Assembly: GCF_001949145.1 (NCBI RefSeq)
Contig: NW_019091479.1
Location: 563,932 to 627,931 of the forward strand
DNA: 64,000 bases
Origin: Acanthaster planci
Taxonomy: Eukaryota; Echinodermata; Asteroidea; Valvatida; Acanthasteridae
Reading direction: 5' to 3'
The notes below the pieces were generated by a model, which did no database searches, was not told the origin of the DNA, and saw only the letters and a list, made by a program, of their open reading frames with translations. Positions 23,324 through 34,962 of this stretch are shown here, in pieces. The position numbers and the translations under genes were made by a program. The first letter of the stretch is position 1. The number at the start of each line of letters is the position of its first letter.

Positions 23324-26300
23324 ATGACTTTGAATCCTCTTGCAAACCCCAAAGGCGTGAAACTTCTCTGTGAACTGTGTCAAAAGCCGGCATTTGTGCA
23401 GTGTACGAAATGTCGAGTGACGTTCTACTGGTGAGAACATTTCTATTCTAACATTAAAACTGTAACATTTTTCTGATCATTTGTTGGTCCATGGTTTGAT
23501 TAAACTTGTTTATCAGAATATCGGATTATTCGCTTTGCTCATACGCCTGTCAGTTGTTCTCCATCCTTGGGCAGTGCAGGATGGTTTACGTCAGAACGCG
23601 ATCTAAGAAATAAGACTATGAAGACACGGAACCGTAAGGGGGTTGTAAATTTGGGGACCCTCTTCCTATAATCTGTGACGTCATGTTCAATAACTCTAGG
23701 GTTATTTTTGTCAAAAAGGGCAGGGTTTTGAGGAAAAGGTTAAGGGGAAACTGTGTTTAACAGGTGCCACATGTTGGATTCAAATTTTCATGTTTAGTGT
23801 ACCAGTAAGAAAGTCACATTTTCTCACAATTTAAAATTTCCCAGAAATAGGGTCAGCGCAATATACAGAGTGTTGTCATTGTTTTTTTGGGGGGCACTTA
23901 CCAGTTTTGCAAGATTAAAATGTCAAAAAACTGGGGGTCCCCAAGTATACAATACCCTGTGTGGGACATGGCCCTGGGTGGGAAAATCGTCTACAGACCC
24001 CCCCCCCCGGACCTTAACTGCTTTCCATGTGCTGGTGTAAAAATGTTAGGCCTATGAAATCAATTCCACACATACCCGCTACTTTGTACTTGATGCCCTG
24101 TGCACAAACCTGATGAGACTGGTCTGAAAAATCCTTTTCTAATTTCTCTGTCAATAGGTCAGTCTCTGTATTTGGAATTCTTTCCAAACCAAGAACCCTA
24201 AGAAAACTCATCCAGTGAACCCAGGTTAAATAAACTAGGAGCCTTTATGTTGTGTCTTGGTTCTGCCTACTTTGATTGGGTATTTATAAGGTGGAAAGTG
24301 GAACAAATGTTTGTGTTTTGTTCATCCCATGTATGTAATGTTACTTTGTTAGGCCTACTGTGAATAATTGATCACTATTTGTAGTTTCTGGATGTAATTT
24401 GGTCACGTTGTACATTGTTTGGTTGTAGTGGTGTTGAGCATCAGCAAGCAGACTGGGTTGGTATTCACGAGAAGATATGCCAGTTGCTGATCCCGTTACG
24501 CACCCCACAGTTGTCATTTCTCTCGTCAGAAGAACAGCGCCGAAAAAAAGAACAAGATCTGCTCCTGAGACAGGTATTAAGACAGGCAGTCTGATTTAGT
24601 GTAAAGGGTTGCCATGGTAATTATTGTAGCCTTTGTGATCTAAGTCCTGAGGGAGAGACAGGCATCAATTCTTTTTCCCTTCTGCATTGTGCTACCCCTT
24701 AAATTTGGTAACATTTTTGATATCCCAAAATCGAGATATTTGAACCCAGTGAAACTAAAATTCCTCTTTTTTTACACAAAAAGTGGTGTCGTCTCAGGGT
24801 TGAAGCGATTCTTGTTATGTAAACTTGTAATATGAAAGTTGCCCTTGCAGATATTCATGTAGTTTTCTTTCCTTTTCAGAGAAACATGATTGATCTGACA
24901 CGGACCACTGGCCAGAAGTTGTTATTTGAAGGCAAGCATGAGCAAGCTGTACCTGCTGCTATGCAGTCACTTCGTTTCAGCATTGACGTGCATGGACTGG
25001 ATAGTATTGAACTTGTACCGTCATATCTCATCCTGGCTGAAGCCAGCATAGGTAAGCTAAGTCCCTGCTAAGCATTAGCTACTAACTTTTGTCCAATCTG
25101 CAAAGGGGCCATAATTTTCTAGGAGGGGGTATGTGTGGGTTTTGGTGTTGTTTTGGGGGGATGTGTTCCCACAATTAGTGGCCTTTTTTGTTTCAACTGT
25201 TTGATGTCAGTGGTTAGTTTTTTTTTCAATTGAATTGGTCAGAGTCTTGTGGTGTATTCAAATCCATTTTGGAACTTTTTTGATGACAGGTTTACATAAG
25301 TTATCACAGGCGGAGGAATACTTGGCTCAGGCTCAGTGGACAGTGCTCAAAACACCCAATTGCAGCTCAGCTATCAAATCTAAACTGGCTCGTAACCTGG
25401 GCTTGCTGTATGCCGCACAAGGGAACTATGATGAGTCACTGAGACACCTGGCCGATGATGTGAGTAGGAAATCCTAGTAGCTTGGGCTCGTTTACTAGTA
25501 ACAAAGAAAGAAAGATGGGTCGGACATATTTTTGATGAGTGAGCTGGTTCAGAATGTGCTGGTCTGCAGAAAGTTCAGGGTTTAACTCCCACCTGTGACT
25601 TTGTGTTCATAATTGCAAGTTGAAAGGAACAGAAATATTTCTTGTAAGGAGTCAGGTAATGAGAGTCCTTGTTGATAAAGGTTATTCATGTACTCTGATG
25701 AAGACTGCCTCTTAACCCCCAAACATTTAGCTTCAGTGGCGCATGAGATATATTCATTTTTGCTTAAACTGTGTAAGACCCTACATTCCCTCAATGAATC
25801 TTGAACATTTTTTCAATTCCAACTAGATCTTTCATGCTTCTGAAGAGTTTGGCACGGATGATATCCGGACATCTGGTGGCTATTTCCACATGGCCAATGT
25901 TTTCTTCCGTCAGAATCGCATGGATGTCGCCGACTCATTATACACTCGAGTCACGTCCATCTGGCACAGTCATTTGCTGAGGATCGTCACAGATAGGACC
26001 AAGAAAAGTGACACTCAGAGTGGCATGTCATCTGCTGTGGTGGAACTAGAGGAACGAAAAGTCGAGTCCTTAGGTAAATGTCTGTTTACCTAGACAAACT
26101 TATAAAATGCCTGTTACCCAACGTAGATTCTTGAAACGAGTTACCATTAGTATATTGCAACATCTGCGGACTCTAGTTTCCATAAATCCAAATCGTTATC
26201 CTGTCGGTCACAAACATGTCAAAGCATGTCAGATTCCCAGGAAGTTCACAAAAAACAGGGAATTACCAATGCTGGAGGATTGAAGTAAATGCCTCATTGA

Positions 26301-27380
26301 AACAATTTGACAAGAGCTTAAGTGGCTTGTGATAGAGCAGTAATATGACCACAGTGCCAACAGATAGACCAATCTTCCTTGAGCAGAAGCATCCCCTCAT
26401 CGGTTGAAAGGAGTTTTTATTTGTTGGTTGCAATGATACTGCAGCACTTGCATTTCATAGTCGTTCTTAAACCAGCAAAGTGCCGTTTCCACTAAAGGAG
26501 CCTCCGTTTATAGGAATATTGCGCCCTCTTTTGATCCCACTCAGCAAATAAAATCTTACAGTTAAGTTCCTTGATGAATTCAAGAAAGAGTGCAGAGGTT
26601 TGCTCTTGATATGGAGTGATTATTTTATGTCCTTGTTGAGATCCAACTTTCTTGGCATTTTACAAATCATTTAATTTTTCTCTGAAAGATGAAGCACAAG
26701 AAGCAGAAGCCAAACAGGTTTTGCATTCCATCCATGACATCAGAGAGCAAGTAACCAATCAGGATCCTGCTGCCATGGCAACCATTGGCCATGCCCTTGC
26801 TATGCTTTACTTCCTACTGGATGACATCCCAAAGGTAAATACCTGTAGAAAACAGAAACAAACAGCTGCAGGAAACTGATCAATACTTGCTCAGATCTTG
26901 GCCCATATTACTGCTGGAAGCAGTTTTACATTAGCAACTAACAGACTTCAAACATTGTACAAAATGATTCGACTTATTTGACAGTTCTTGGAGATGGCAT
27001 GGCTTGCTTATATTTACACTGAAAATTCTGTGCAGAGCAATCAGGCTGGAGTGTTTATTATTTCCCTGAAATCATATGTGGGTGTCCAGGCATTATTTGC
27101 TGGAGCATAAGTAAGATATGGGGTGCATGATTTCAGGCTTGTGTGCATGGTCGATGGTTAGCAACTGAATGAGCATCATTGCTTAATGTGGCCATGTAAG
27201 AACGAATTTTGCTTGTGGCAATTTTTGCTTTAGGCAACTGAGCTGGGTCTGAAGGCACAAACATCATGTAATGCAACCCACAGTGAAGATGGAGAACTTG
27301 CTGCAGCTATCAACGAGTTCAACAGCACCCTCAATCACCTGCCGCTGAAACCAAACCTGCTTCAGACAGATTATAGTTAG
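23324..27380 (+). CDS. ZMYND12: Zinc finger MYND domain-containing protein 12
   Basis: Seven coding exons: 23324-23430, 24429-24573, 24880-25051, 25290-25459, 25827-26073, 26689-26834, 27234-27380; 377 aa (human about 365). Phases agree throughout. An MYND zinc finger occupies residues 16-53 with C16, C19, C27, C30, C36, H40, H49 and C53 and the usual QxxDW; the intron falls inside it. The rest is helical TPR-like repeats, with segments such as EGKHEQAVPAAMQSLRFS, LSQAEEYLAQAQW and NLGLLYAAQGNYDESLRHL. In other animals the protein is tied to axonemes and sperm flagella; the role here is inferred by orthology. It ends TDYS then TAG. The start codon is the first ATG and the promoter region is shared with nucleolin. 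Confidence 0.92.
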
Positions 27381-27669
27381 TGCATCGGAGCAATAGATTA
27401 CAGTTGCAAATGCATTGCAAGTGCCTTTGTGATGCTTGTTTTGAAACTTAAAGTTTTATTGATGGCCTTCCTAGACTGGCATCAGAAGCCACCAGAAATT
27501 ATACCTCTGGTGTAAATGGTGGGACTTCTCTTTGGACTGAGAATAACTAAGAAGCTGTCCGGCCTGGCTTGCATTATACCATCATTGAAGTTACCACAGC
27601 AGGCCATATCTGTTTTCAAGAGTTGGACAAAAACATTGTGATTACTCGGCGGCTTTGGGTCTGGAGAGA

Positions 27670-27675
27670 AATAAA
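27670..27675 (+). terminator. Candidate polyadenylation signal of ZMYND12
   Basis: AATAAA 290 bases after the stop. A second AATAAA occurs near 28000. Confidence 0.4.
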
Positions 27676-28080
27676 TGTACCTGCGAGAAAAAACTCTTAA
27701 CGGTGTAAATACTAGCAACATTATGACACTTGAAGTTATCAATATTTATTTTTGATTCCCCCGTTGCATAGCTTTTGGGGACAAGAGTTCCTAGGTGACA
27801 GCAAATGACATTAGATGTTATCAGAAAACTAAAAATACATTTTTATTTTTGTTTCTGGTCATCTTCTGGACTGTAAGAAAAATGCATGAAGGTTGTTAGG
27901 ACTGGTCACTCGGAAATATTCACGTACATTCATTTATACATTATTTTGTTCCTAAAGGTTGTTGATATTGTTTGGATTTTAAGTAAGGTATTATTCACTG
28001 AATAAATGTGCCACAGAATTTTATGATCATCTGTCAATGATTTATCAAAGACATATGATTCCTGTTATGTTCACAATAAC

Positions 28081-28185
28081 ATGCTCCATATGCCTCTCAC
28101 AATGCTACATATGCCTCTCACAATGCTACATATGCCTCTCACAATGCTACATATGCCTCTCACAATGCTACATATGCCTCTCACA
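28081..28185. repeat. 21-bp tandem repeat, 5 copies
   Basis: Five head-to-tail copies of ATGCTACATATGCCTCTCAC plus A; the first differs at one or two bases, the others are almost identical. Open in frame (MLHMPLT repeated) only because the unit is 21 bases. Confidence 0.92.
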
Positions 28186-29058
28186 TACTGTACCGTGCTG
28201 CAGCTCATGATGCATCATATAGAATTTGTCAAATTGAGCATACAAATTGTAAATAGCACCCCCCCCCCACTACAGTGCAATAGACAAACTTGGAGCCGGT
28301 ACTGGAGCACATCCTTGCTGTCAAGTAGGTCTCCCCACAGGCTTCCACGGCAGTGTCTTATCAGTCATAAATAACCTTACCAGAGTAATACAATGCAAGA
28401 TGTTAGTACAAATTCAAAACAATTTGGGCTTCTTTTTAGTTCAGTTCACACTCTGGCAAAATAGGTGCGAGAGTTGCTCAGGTTGTCCCCCAAGTTAGAG
28501 TTAAAGGATTATTCTTATGGACATGGCACTGATCATGTGGTGACAACTTGCAAAATACCAATGACTGACAACTGGAAGCAACAATCACTTATTAATTACT
28601 GGACAGTTTTGCCAGGTACCCTGGATATATTTGTGCACAGGTTATCAGGGAAAAGTGATTAGTGGTTGATGTGTCGCTTCAACTTGTCCTCAGCTTAAGA
28701 AACTACTTTCTATTGTGCTGATTTTGAAAAAATTGGGTGTATTGTCCTGATGAACGGTCAAAAATACCAGCTCTATTCAAACTGATCCAAACAGACGATG
28801 CACGACAGTCCGAACAATCTTGCCTATATTAAATCATATTAGTAGAAATCAAATTTTTCAAAGAATGAAAGCTTCATTTTCGAACTGTCAGACTTAATTT
28901 TCACAGCCACCGTACTTCATTTTTGAGTGTTGGTGTTTTAATAATCATAATAAACACTTGTAATTACAAATGGTCCGACGTATTTCTGAAACCACCTGAC
29001 TTTATTTTTCGACGGCTTAACTGAACTTTCCAGTGCTTTCATTTCCCATTTCATTGAT

Positions 29059-29561
29059 GTGGTGCTGCAAGACAGAGATACTGCCCCACCCCCTTTTCAC
29101 CCAATTGACCAATCAGAGGGCAGCGTTTTGAGAGACCATGAGAAGGAAATATAGAGGGATTCATGAGGGGAATGTTATGACGCACTTGGTCAACAGGTAA
29201 GAGGATTACCAGGTGTTTCATGTAGGGATTACAGAAAAGTTGGTTTATGATTATCATGGGGATGAACACTTTCGAAAAGTTTAAGTTATGATCTCTACCA
29301 ACGTCAAAACACAAGAAGTGTTATGTTGGTTTGATATATGTGGTAGTGTTGTTTCCATTAACCATATAGTAATCATGAGCCAACTTTTCCATAATCCCTG
29401 CTTATTTCACCTGGTTATCCTCTTATTAATCATTGCGTCATATTCCCCTTATAAATCCCTCTACATTTCTTCCACAGGCTCCCACAAAATGCTGGCTTCT
29501 GATTGGTCAGTCGGAGTGAAAAGGGACGGGAACAACCTCTACTGCCACTATGCAGCACTAC
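29059..29561. mobile_element. Foldback/MITE element with about 200-bp inverted repeats
   Basis: The left half from 29059 (GTGGTGCTGCA) and the right half ending at 29561 (TGCAGCACTAC) are diverged reverse complements over about 200 bases each. Shared blocks include TGACCAATCAGA, TAGAGGGATT, GGGGAAT, AAGAGGAT, ACCAGGTG and AAAAGTTGG. The centre is about 90 bases. No transposase is present, so it is non-autonomous; target duplication is not clear. Confidence 0.75.
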
Positions 29562-30055
29562 TTGTCTAATTATGCACAAAAGGGGGGGGCAACAGACAAA
29601 TGTAATCAAACTGTAGAATACTGATCATTGTGTTAATTTGTCAATGCATCTAATGATTGCAACGGACAAGTGTCAGCTCTGGTATGATTGATTACATCAC
29701 GCAGAGGAGAGTGAAAGAAGTCACTATTACGGTAGACAACAGTTTCAGACCAACTGACAATATGCTATGCAATGTATCATTTGTCCAGAATAACCAGCAC
29801 AGAGACTGGAGGACTATATTTCAACACCTCTTGGTTTACTGAGCAGACTAGGGAGACACTTGATCAAATAGTCTGATTCACGTCACACCTCATACAGAAG
29901 GACGTTGTGCCAGTTTCTTCCTTGTCTTGTTTCATGCAGTGATGTTATGGAATGAAAATTTGCACGTTTCAACAGCAGGATGTGGTTTTGAAGGAGGTCA
30001 GTGTTTTATTCACAGGAACTGCTATCTTTTTCAGAAAGCCTGCGAGAACAGAGAG

Positions 30056-31441
30056 ATGATCACCATGACATCAAACTCCACTTTCCCTGGACCAAGTCCT
30101 GATGTGCCAACAGTCCAGCCTGACATAGGCATCCCTTACTATGTCGGGGAAACCATCTTAGCCTTCTGTGCATTCCTCAGTAATTCCTTAGTCATTCTTC
30201 TCTTTTCCCTGGAACGTAAGCTTCGTGTAACCGTTTCCAATGTTCATCTCATCTCATTGGCTATCAGTGACTTCTGCATGGGCACTGTCGCTATTCCCAT
30301 TCTCCTAGTAACGTTACAAGGATATCCACATGAGTTCCCTGCCTGCATCACACTTCTCTCTCTTGTTGTCCTGATCGCCATTGCATCTGTCTTTGCCCTG
30401 CTCACAATGACATTGGACCGGTATTACTCTATCACACATCCACTGCAGTACAGCGTTAAAGTCACCAAGACCCGTGCATCATTTACAGCATTGCTTGCTT
30501 GGTTGTTTGCCTGTCTTCTTGTTCTTCCAATGCCCCTTGGCTGGCACCACAAACCATCCCAACCACAGTGCTTCTTCACTGAAGTTGTCAGCATGCAGTA
30601 CATGACGTTTATCTTCTTTGTATGTATTCTGACACCGTTTGTTGTTATGTGTACTGTGTACATCAGACTCTACGTCATCATACAGAAGCAGGTATGCACT
30701 CCAAACTAATTCTTTATGCCAGACTTGATTTCTGTTTTTTCACATTGCAAAATCTGACAAATTGAATTTTAGCTATTTGAGATTTTTACATTTCATCTTG
30801 CTGATCAAGCCATACCCCTTTTAGGATGGTTACTCACACACTGTCACACAGTTCACAAGATTTTTTACATTGATACTGTGGTAAGTTCTGACGAGCTCAT
30901 GATTTCATTAGGTCCACTGATACATGTAGATAATGTTGCTTTTTCAATGCAGCTTAAACAACTACAAGCCATTCATGACACATGTCAACGTCTTCAAGGC
31001 CTATCAGCTGGTGAAGACACTTCAATTGTAGTACAAACGGGTCAGCAATTCCACCTGGACAGGATAGATGAGGGAGGGGCTACCTCACAGACCCCACCCA
31101 CAGTATCCCACCTTGATAACTTCCATCGTATTAAGCGAGAGATCAAGACAGCTGGTATCTTTGCCTTTCTCATGTTGTTTTTCTTCATATCTTGGATGCC
31201 CATATTTGTGGTTGATGTCCTTCTGTATTTCCAAGTTAACATTGACCAAGGAATCATAAACGGGTGCGTGTTGCTTTCGCATGCAAACAGTGCCTTTAAT
31301 CCTTTGCTTTACACACTCAAAGCAGATTTCAGGGCAGAATTTTGGCGACGGATACGTCATGCATGCTTGACTCATCGTAGCACGAATACTGTAGGTCCAT
31401 TCAAAGACACAAAATCAAATTCACAGCGGTACAATAGATAA
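30056..31441 (+). CDS. Adenosine-receptor-like class A GPCR
   Basis: Two coding exons, 30056-30691 and 30953-31441 (phase 0), 374 aa. I start at the ATG at 30056 (a second at 30065 is equivalent); an NST glycosylation site follows. Seven helices: N in FLSNSLVILL (TM1), LAISD (TM2), DRYYS (TM3), a TM5 run after CFFTEVVSMQYM, SWMP in TM6 (usual CWxP has Ser here) and NPLLY in TM7. The blocks CFFTEVVSMQYM and LSHANSAFNPLLY match the adenosine receptor pattern (CxFE-VV.MNYM, SHxNSxxNPxxY), although the conserved ECL2 Glu and the TM6 Asn appear changed (T, D). Ligand therefore uncertain. The intron cuts after TM5/ICL3, which contains LKQLQAIHDTCQRLQ. Inferred plasma-membrane receptor for a purine-like ligand. 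Confidence 0.8.
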
Positions 31442-33666
31442 AACTTGTAAACACAACACCTAACCTCTTACTGAAGCAAAGCCTGAAACAATGGACCAAA
31501 ATGCTTATGAGTGGTACTACAATTTTTTTTTGTACCTCAAATAGTGTCATTTGATTGGTGGAGGACTGCCATATTATCAAGTGTCTGTTATTCCCTACAA
31601 GGCGTGGAGGGTGTAAATATCCACGAACGATTGCTGCTATCACAAGGGCCAATAACGTAAGCTGTTTATCTTTGATAAAAATACCACACTTAATTTTCAG
31701 TACATTTTACTGATGTATTCTTATACATGTACAGACTTTTAATAGCATATTTTTTCAATTTATAGCAAATGTACATATTCTTTAGCTGGATTATGGAAAT
31801 GTCAGACTGTGCTGTCACAAAACACACTGAAAGAGAACAAGTGACAAGAAGCTATATTAATTGCTTTTAAAAATTAAAATCATTCCTACCAGACAATTTC
31901 AACTAAAAGCAAAAATGCTTTTGGGGGAAAAGAATCAAAGATCACAAAAAATGAATGTAAACTAACAACTCATTACAATCGTCACAATTGTGAAATGGTA
32001 ATAACAATAATCTATATTGTAATTTGAAATATACACTACTTATGCATCCATTCCTATGTGTAGAACTTGTATTTCAGAACATCTAATGATTTTTTAAATA
32101 AATGTACCAGGAGTTGTGATAGTGATTCATCATAAAGTTAGAGAGAGACACAAATAGTAATATCTTAATTGCATCATCTGAATGTAGTATATATGCTTTT
32201 TCTTTCTTGTAAAAACGACAATGCTTCAGTCACATTGCACTACTTAAAACTGCACTTGAAGCCTAACGTAACTACAAAATCACTGTCTCATATCATGAAT
32301 CACCTGACTCACTCCCTGACCAACTGCAATCATCCAAGTCTGACAGGAAGTCAAGAATGGTCTGTGTAATTCATAAATGCCCCTCTGAAAACATGTTGGG
32401 CATTTTGGGGAAGTCAGAATTTATTATCTGCAGCTGGCAAAAAAAATTAGCAGGTGCTTTTATGGGAGCCAATTGCTAATGGCTACAACCATTCCCCATA
32501 GGGTGCTCTTGACAGCCATGGCTAAGTCAATTCAGACATGGCTCCAGTACAGTGTGAACAATGGATTCTGAGTTCTAACCTGCTCTGAGTAATGATCAGT
32601 GTCTGTACTTCAACGTTGAGAGATTACAGTTTTTCATTTTGGGTATGATGGAAGGCTTTTGTATTGTGTTAAACACTGATGAGTAAAATTATTGTAGATT
32701 GTCAAATTCAAGTATTAATTCACTTGAAATCTTCCCACATCACATCTGATTTAAAGACATTTTCCTTTTGCTAAATCTATTAAATTAAAATCATAATAGC
32801 GCTTTCAAATATTCAAAAATATCTGTAGATTCACCAGAAGTTGAAGAGGATCCAAAATATAGAAAAGTCTTCATGGAATGGAAAGCCTTATCAAGATATT
32901 TTGTTAATAATTTATCCATTTGCACCCAGAAATAAACAAAACATTAATATTACTTAAATCTTCATTGAACATCTTTCATGTGGTCTGTTTGAAGCTGATG
33001 TATGTTTTCAGTGGATAAATCAAATGGCTTTACCAATCATTTTCAAGGTCAACATGGAAATTGTCTTTTTTGACCAAGCCCCATACTTGATGGCTTGAAA
33101 AAAAAACAGAAAACGTATCTCACATTGGTTTTGCTTTTACCTTCTTTGCAACTAATCTACAGAATAAGCAACGCACACGCAAACCCCTCAACAATGATTC
33201 TACAAGCTTTACTTTATCATAACATGTTCCCAAGGCATAAATTTTCAAAAGTACTCTTGAAGAAATGATGCATGTAGATTTCTGGTTACTACCTGAAAAT
33301 GGTTACCAGAAATTGAAACTGTCACGTGTCACCTGAAATGGTTTGTCATGTTTTGTCTTGGGATGTAAGACTGGTGCCATGTACCCTGGTCTCCATCATC
33401 AAGTCTGTAATGAAACGAAATGACATCACATTAACATTTTAACAAGACCAAGAAGTGTCTAATTTATAGGGCTGAGTCAATAAGATTTCTTTTGCTTTTC
33501 AATTGAATTTGCTTGAAACAAGCCTCCATAGTGCAATTTCTCTCATTTAAAACAAAAGAAAATTTTCCCTTCCTTTTTATAATTCGCATTCGAATATCAA
33601 AATTCAGAAAAATATTTGAATATTTGATAATCAATCATTTACAATTTTCTAATTCATCCCCCTTAA
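31442..33666. other. GPCR 3' UTR and intergenic DNA
   Basis: AT-rich, no exon supported. AATAAA near 32099 could serve the GPCR. Confidence 0.45.
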
Positions 33667-34257
33667 CCACTTGCTGCCGGGGAGACTGGTTTCGGAGACA
33701 TTGTTTTTATATGCATTGCCGGGGTGTCCGAAATCGGACAAAAGAGCTGGGTCTTGTAACTAGAGCCTATACTCGGAACAAAAGAACGGGCTGCTGGGAA
33801 TTGCCAACATTTTGTCACTTGCCAATAGCAGAGGAAATCTGTCATTTTTTGACAGATTCTACTGCTGTTTGTAGCATTCAGCACAAGCGGATTACCACCG
33901 GGGACAAAAGTGCTCCAGCACTCCAGTGATGAGCGATAAAATACCACTGCATGCTAATGTGGCCCATATTAAAAAGATGCCAGAAGCACACTGTGCCAGT
34001 TTTGGGAACAAAAGAAAATTACATACCAAAAGAAAATTACAATGACAATTTGGGCTGTTTTTACAAGGCGGCAGGCCTGGCTGAAATACTCGGGCATCAA
34101 TAGATGTTGTTTGTCAGATTAGAGTAGCCACCAGACAGTCATTCGTGTGGGTGTAAACATCCAGTAAAGGAAGTTATGAAATTTTAAAGAATTTTGAAAC
34201 CAGAAAAAAATGAAACATTACCCATCAACATGGATAAATGGGCCCGGCACAAAGTGG
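33667..34257. mobile_element. piggyBac-type MITE, copy 1
   Basis: 591 bases bounded on both sides by TTAA (33663-33666 and 34258-34261). Left end CCACTTGCTGCCGGG and right end CCCGGCACAAAGTGG are inverted repeats matching at 13 of 15. TTAA duplication is the piggyBac signature. No transposase frame. About 590 bases with high similarity to copy 2, for example ATTAGAGTAGCCACCAGACA in the right half. Confidence 0.78.
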
Positions 34258-34261
34258 TTAA

Positions 34262-34843
34262 CCACTTCCTACCGGGGAGCCCAGTTTCGGGCACGGTGTA
34301 TTTATACGCAGAGCCGGGGTGCCTGGTTTCGGACAAAAGAGCTGGTCTGTGTAACAAAAGACTGTACTCGGAACAAAGGACCTGCTGCTGGAAATTGCAA
34401 TCATTTTTTGACTTCCATTTTTTATTTTTCGAAGGTAATCCGGCACTATTTTGAAACAGTATACCACTGTTTTGCGCATAGCGCGCCCACGGAGTACCGC
34501 GGACAAAAGTGTTCCAGGGCCCCAATGATGAGTGGCACAGCGCCACTGCTCGCTAATCCAGCTGCGTATGAAAAGACGCCACTGGCATTCACCAGAATAA
34601 AGGAAATTATGCAACACCTCACAATTCTGGGCTCTCTTTTACAGGGCTGCAGGCCTGGTCTGAATACTCAGGCATCAATGAAGGTTACCTGTCAGAATAG
34701 AGTAGCCACCAGACAGTCGTTCGTGTGGGTGGAAACGTCCAGTAAATGAACACATGTATTTTTGAAGAATTTTGAAAACGGAAATCTTGAAAAGGTCCCG
34801 TCATCTCATCCTGCTCAAGAAATATCCACCCGACAGGTAGAGG
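34262..34843. mobile_element. piggyBac-type MITE, copy 2, sharing a TTAA with copy 1
   Basis: 582 bases between the shared TTAA (34258-34261) and TTAA at 34844-34847. Left end CCACTTCCTACCGGG; right end CCCGACAGGTAGAGG, about 11 of 15 as inverted repeats. Same orientation as copy 1 and alignable over its length. The two abut through one TTAA. Confidence 0.72.
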
Positions 34844-34962
34844 TTAATAATATTTTGTTCTACCAGACTTCCCCCAACAAACTTGGTTTAATCGTGTTTA
34901 TCAGTTTCAGTTCTTGCTACTTGTTGACATCATACCTTCAATATTCAGACCACATGTAACTG

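Larger units (their letters stand above)
27381..29058. other. ZMYND12 3' UTR and intergenic DNA
   Basis: Contains a polyadenylation signal at 27670 and the 21-bp repeat at 28081. No exon supported on either strand. Confidence 0.5.

Noticed and set aside
25550-25610. SINE-like tRNA word in a ZMYND12 intron
   Set aside because: B box matches at about 8 of 11 and no flanking repeats were found.
34194-34749. Several 86-179 codon frames on both strands
   Set aside because: They lie wholly in the piggyBac-type MITEs and are not similar to any transposase.
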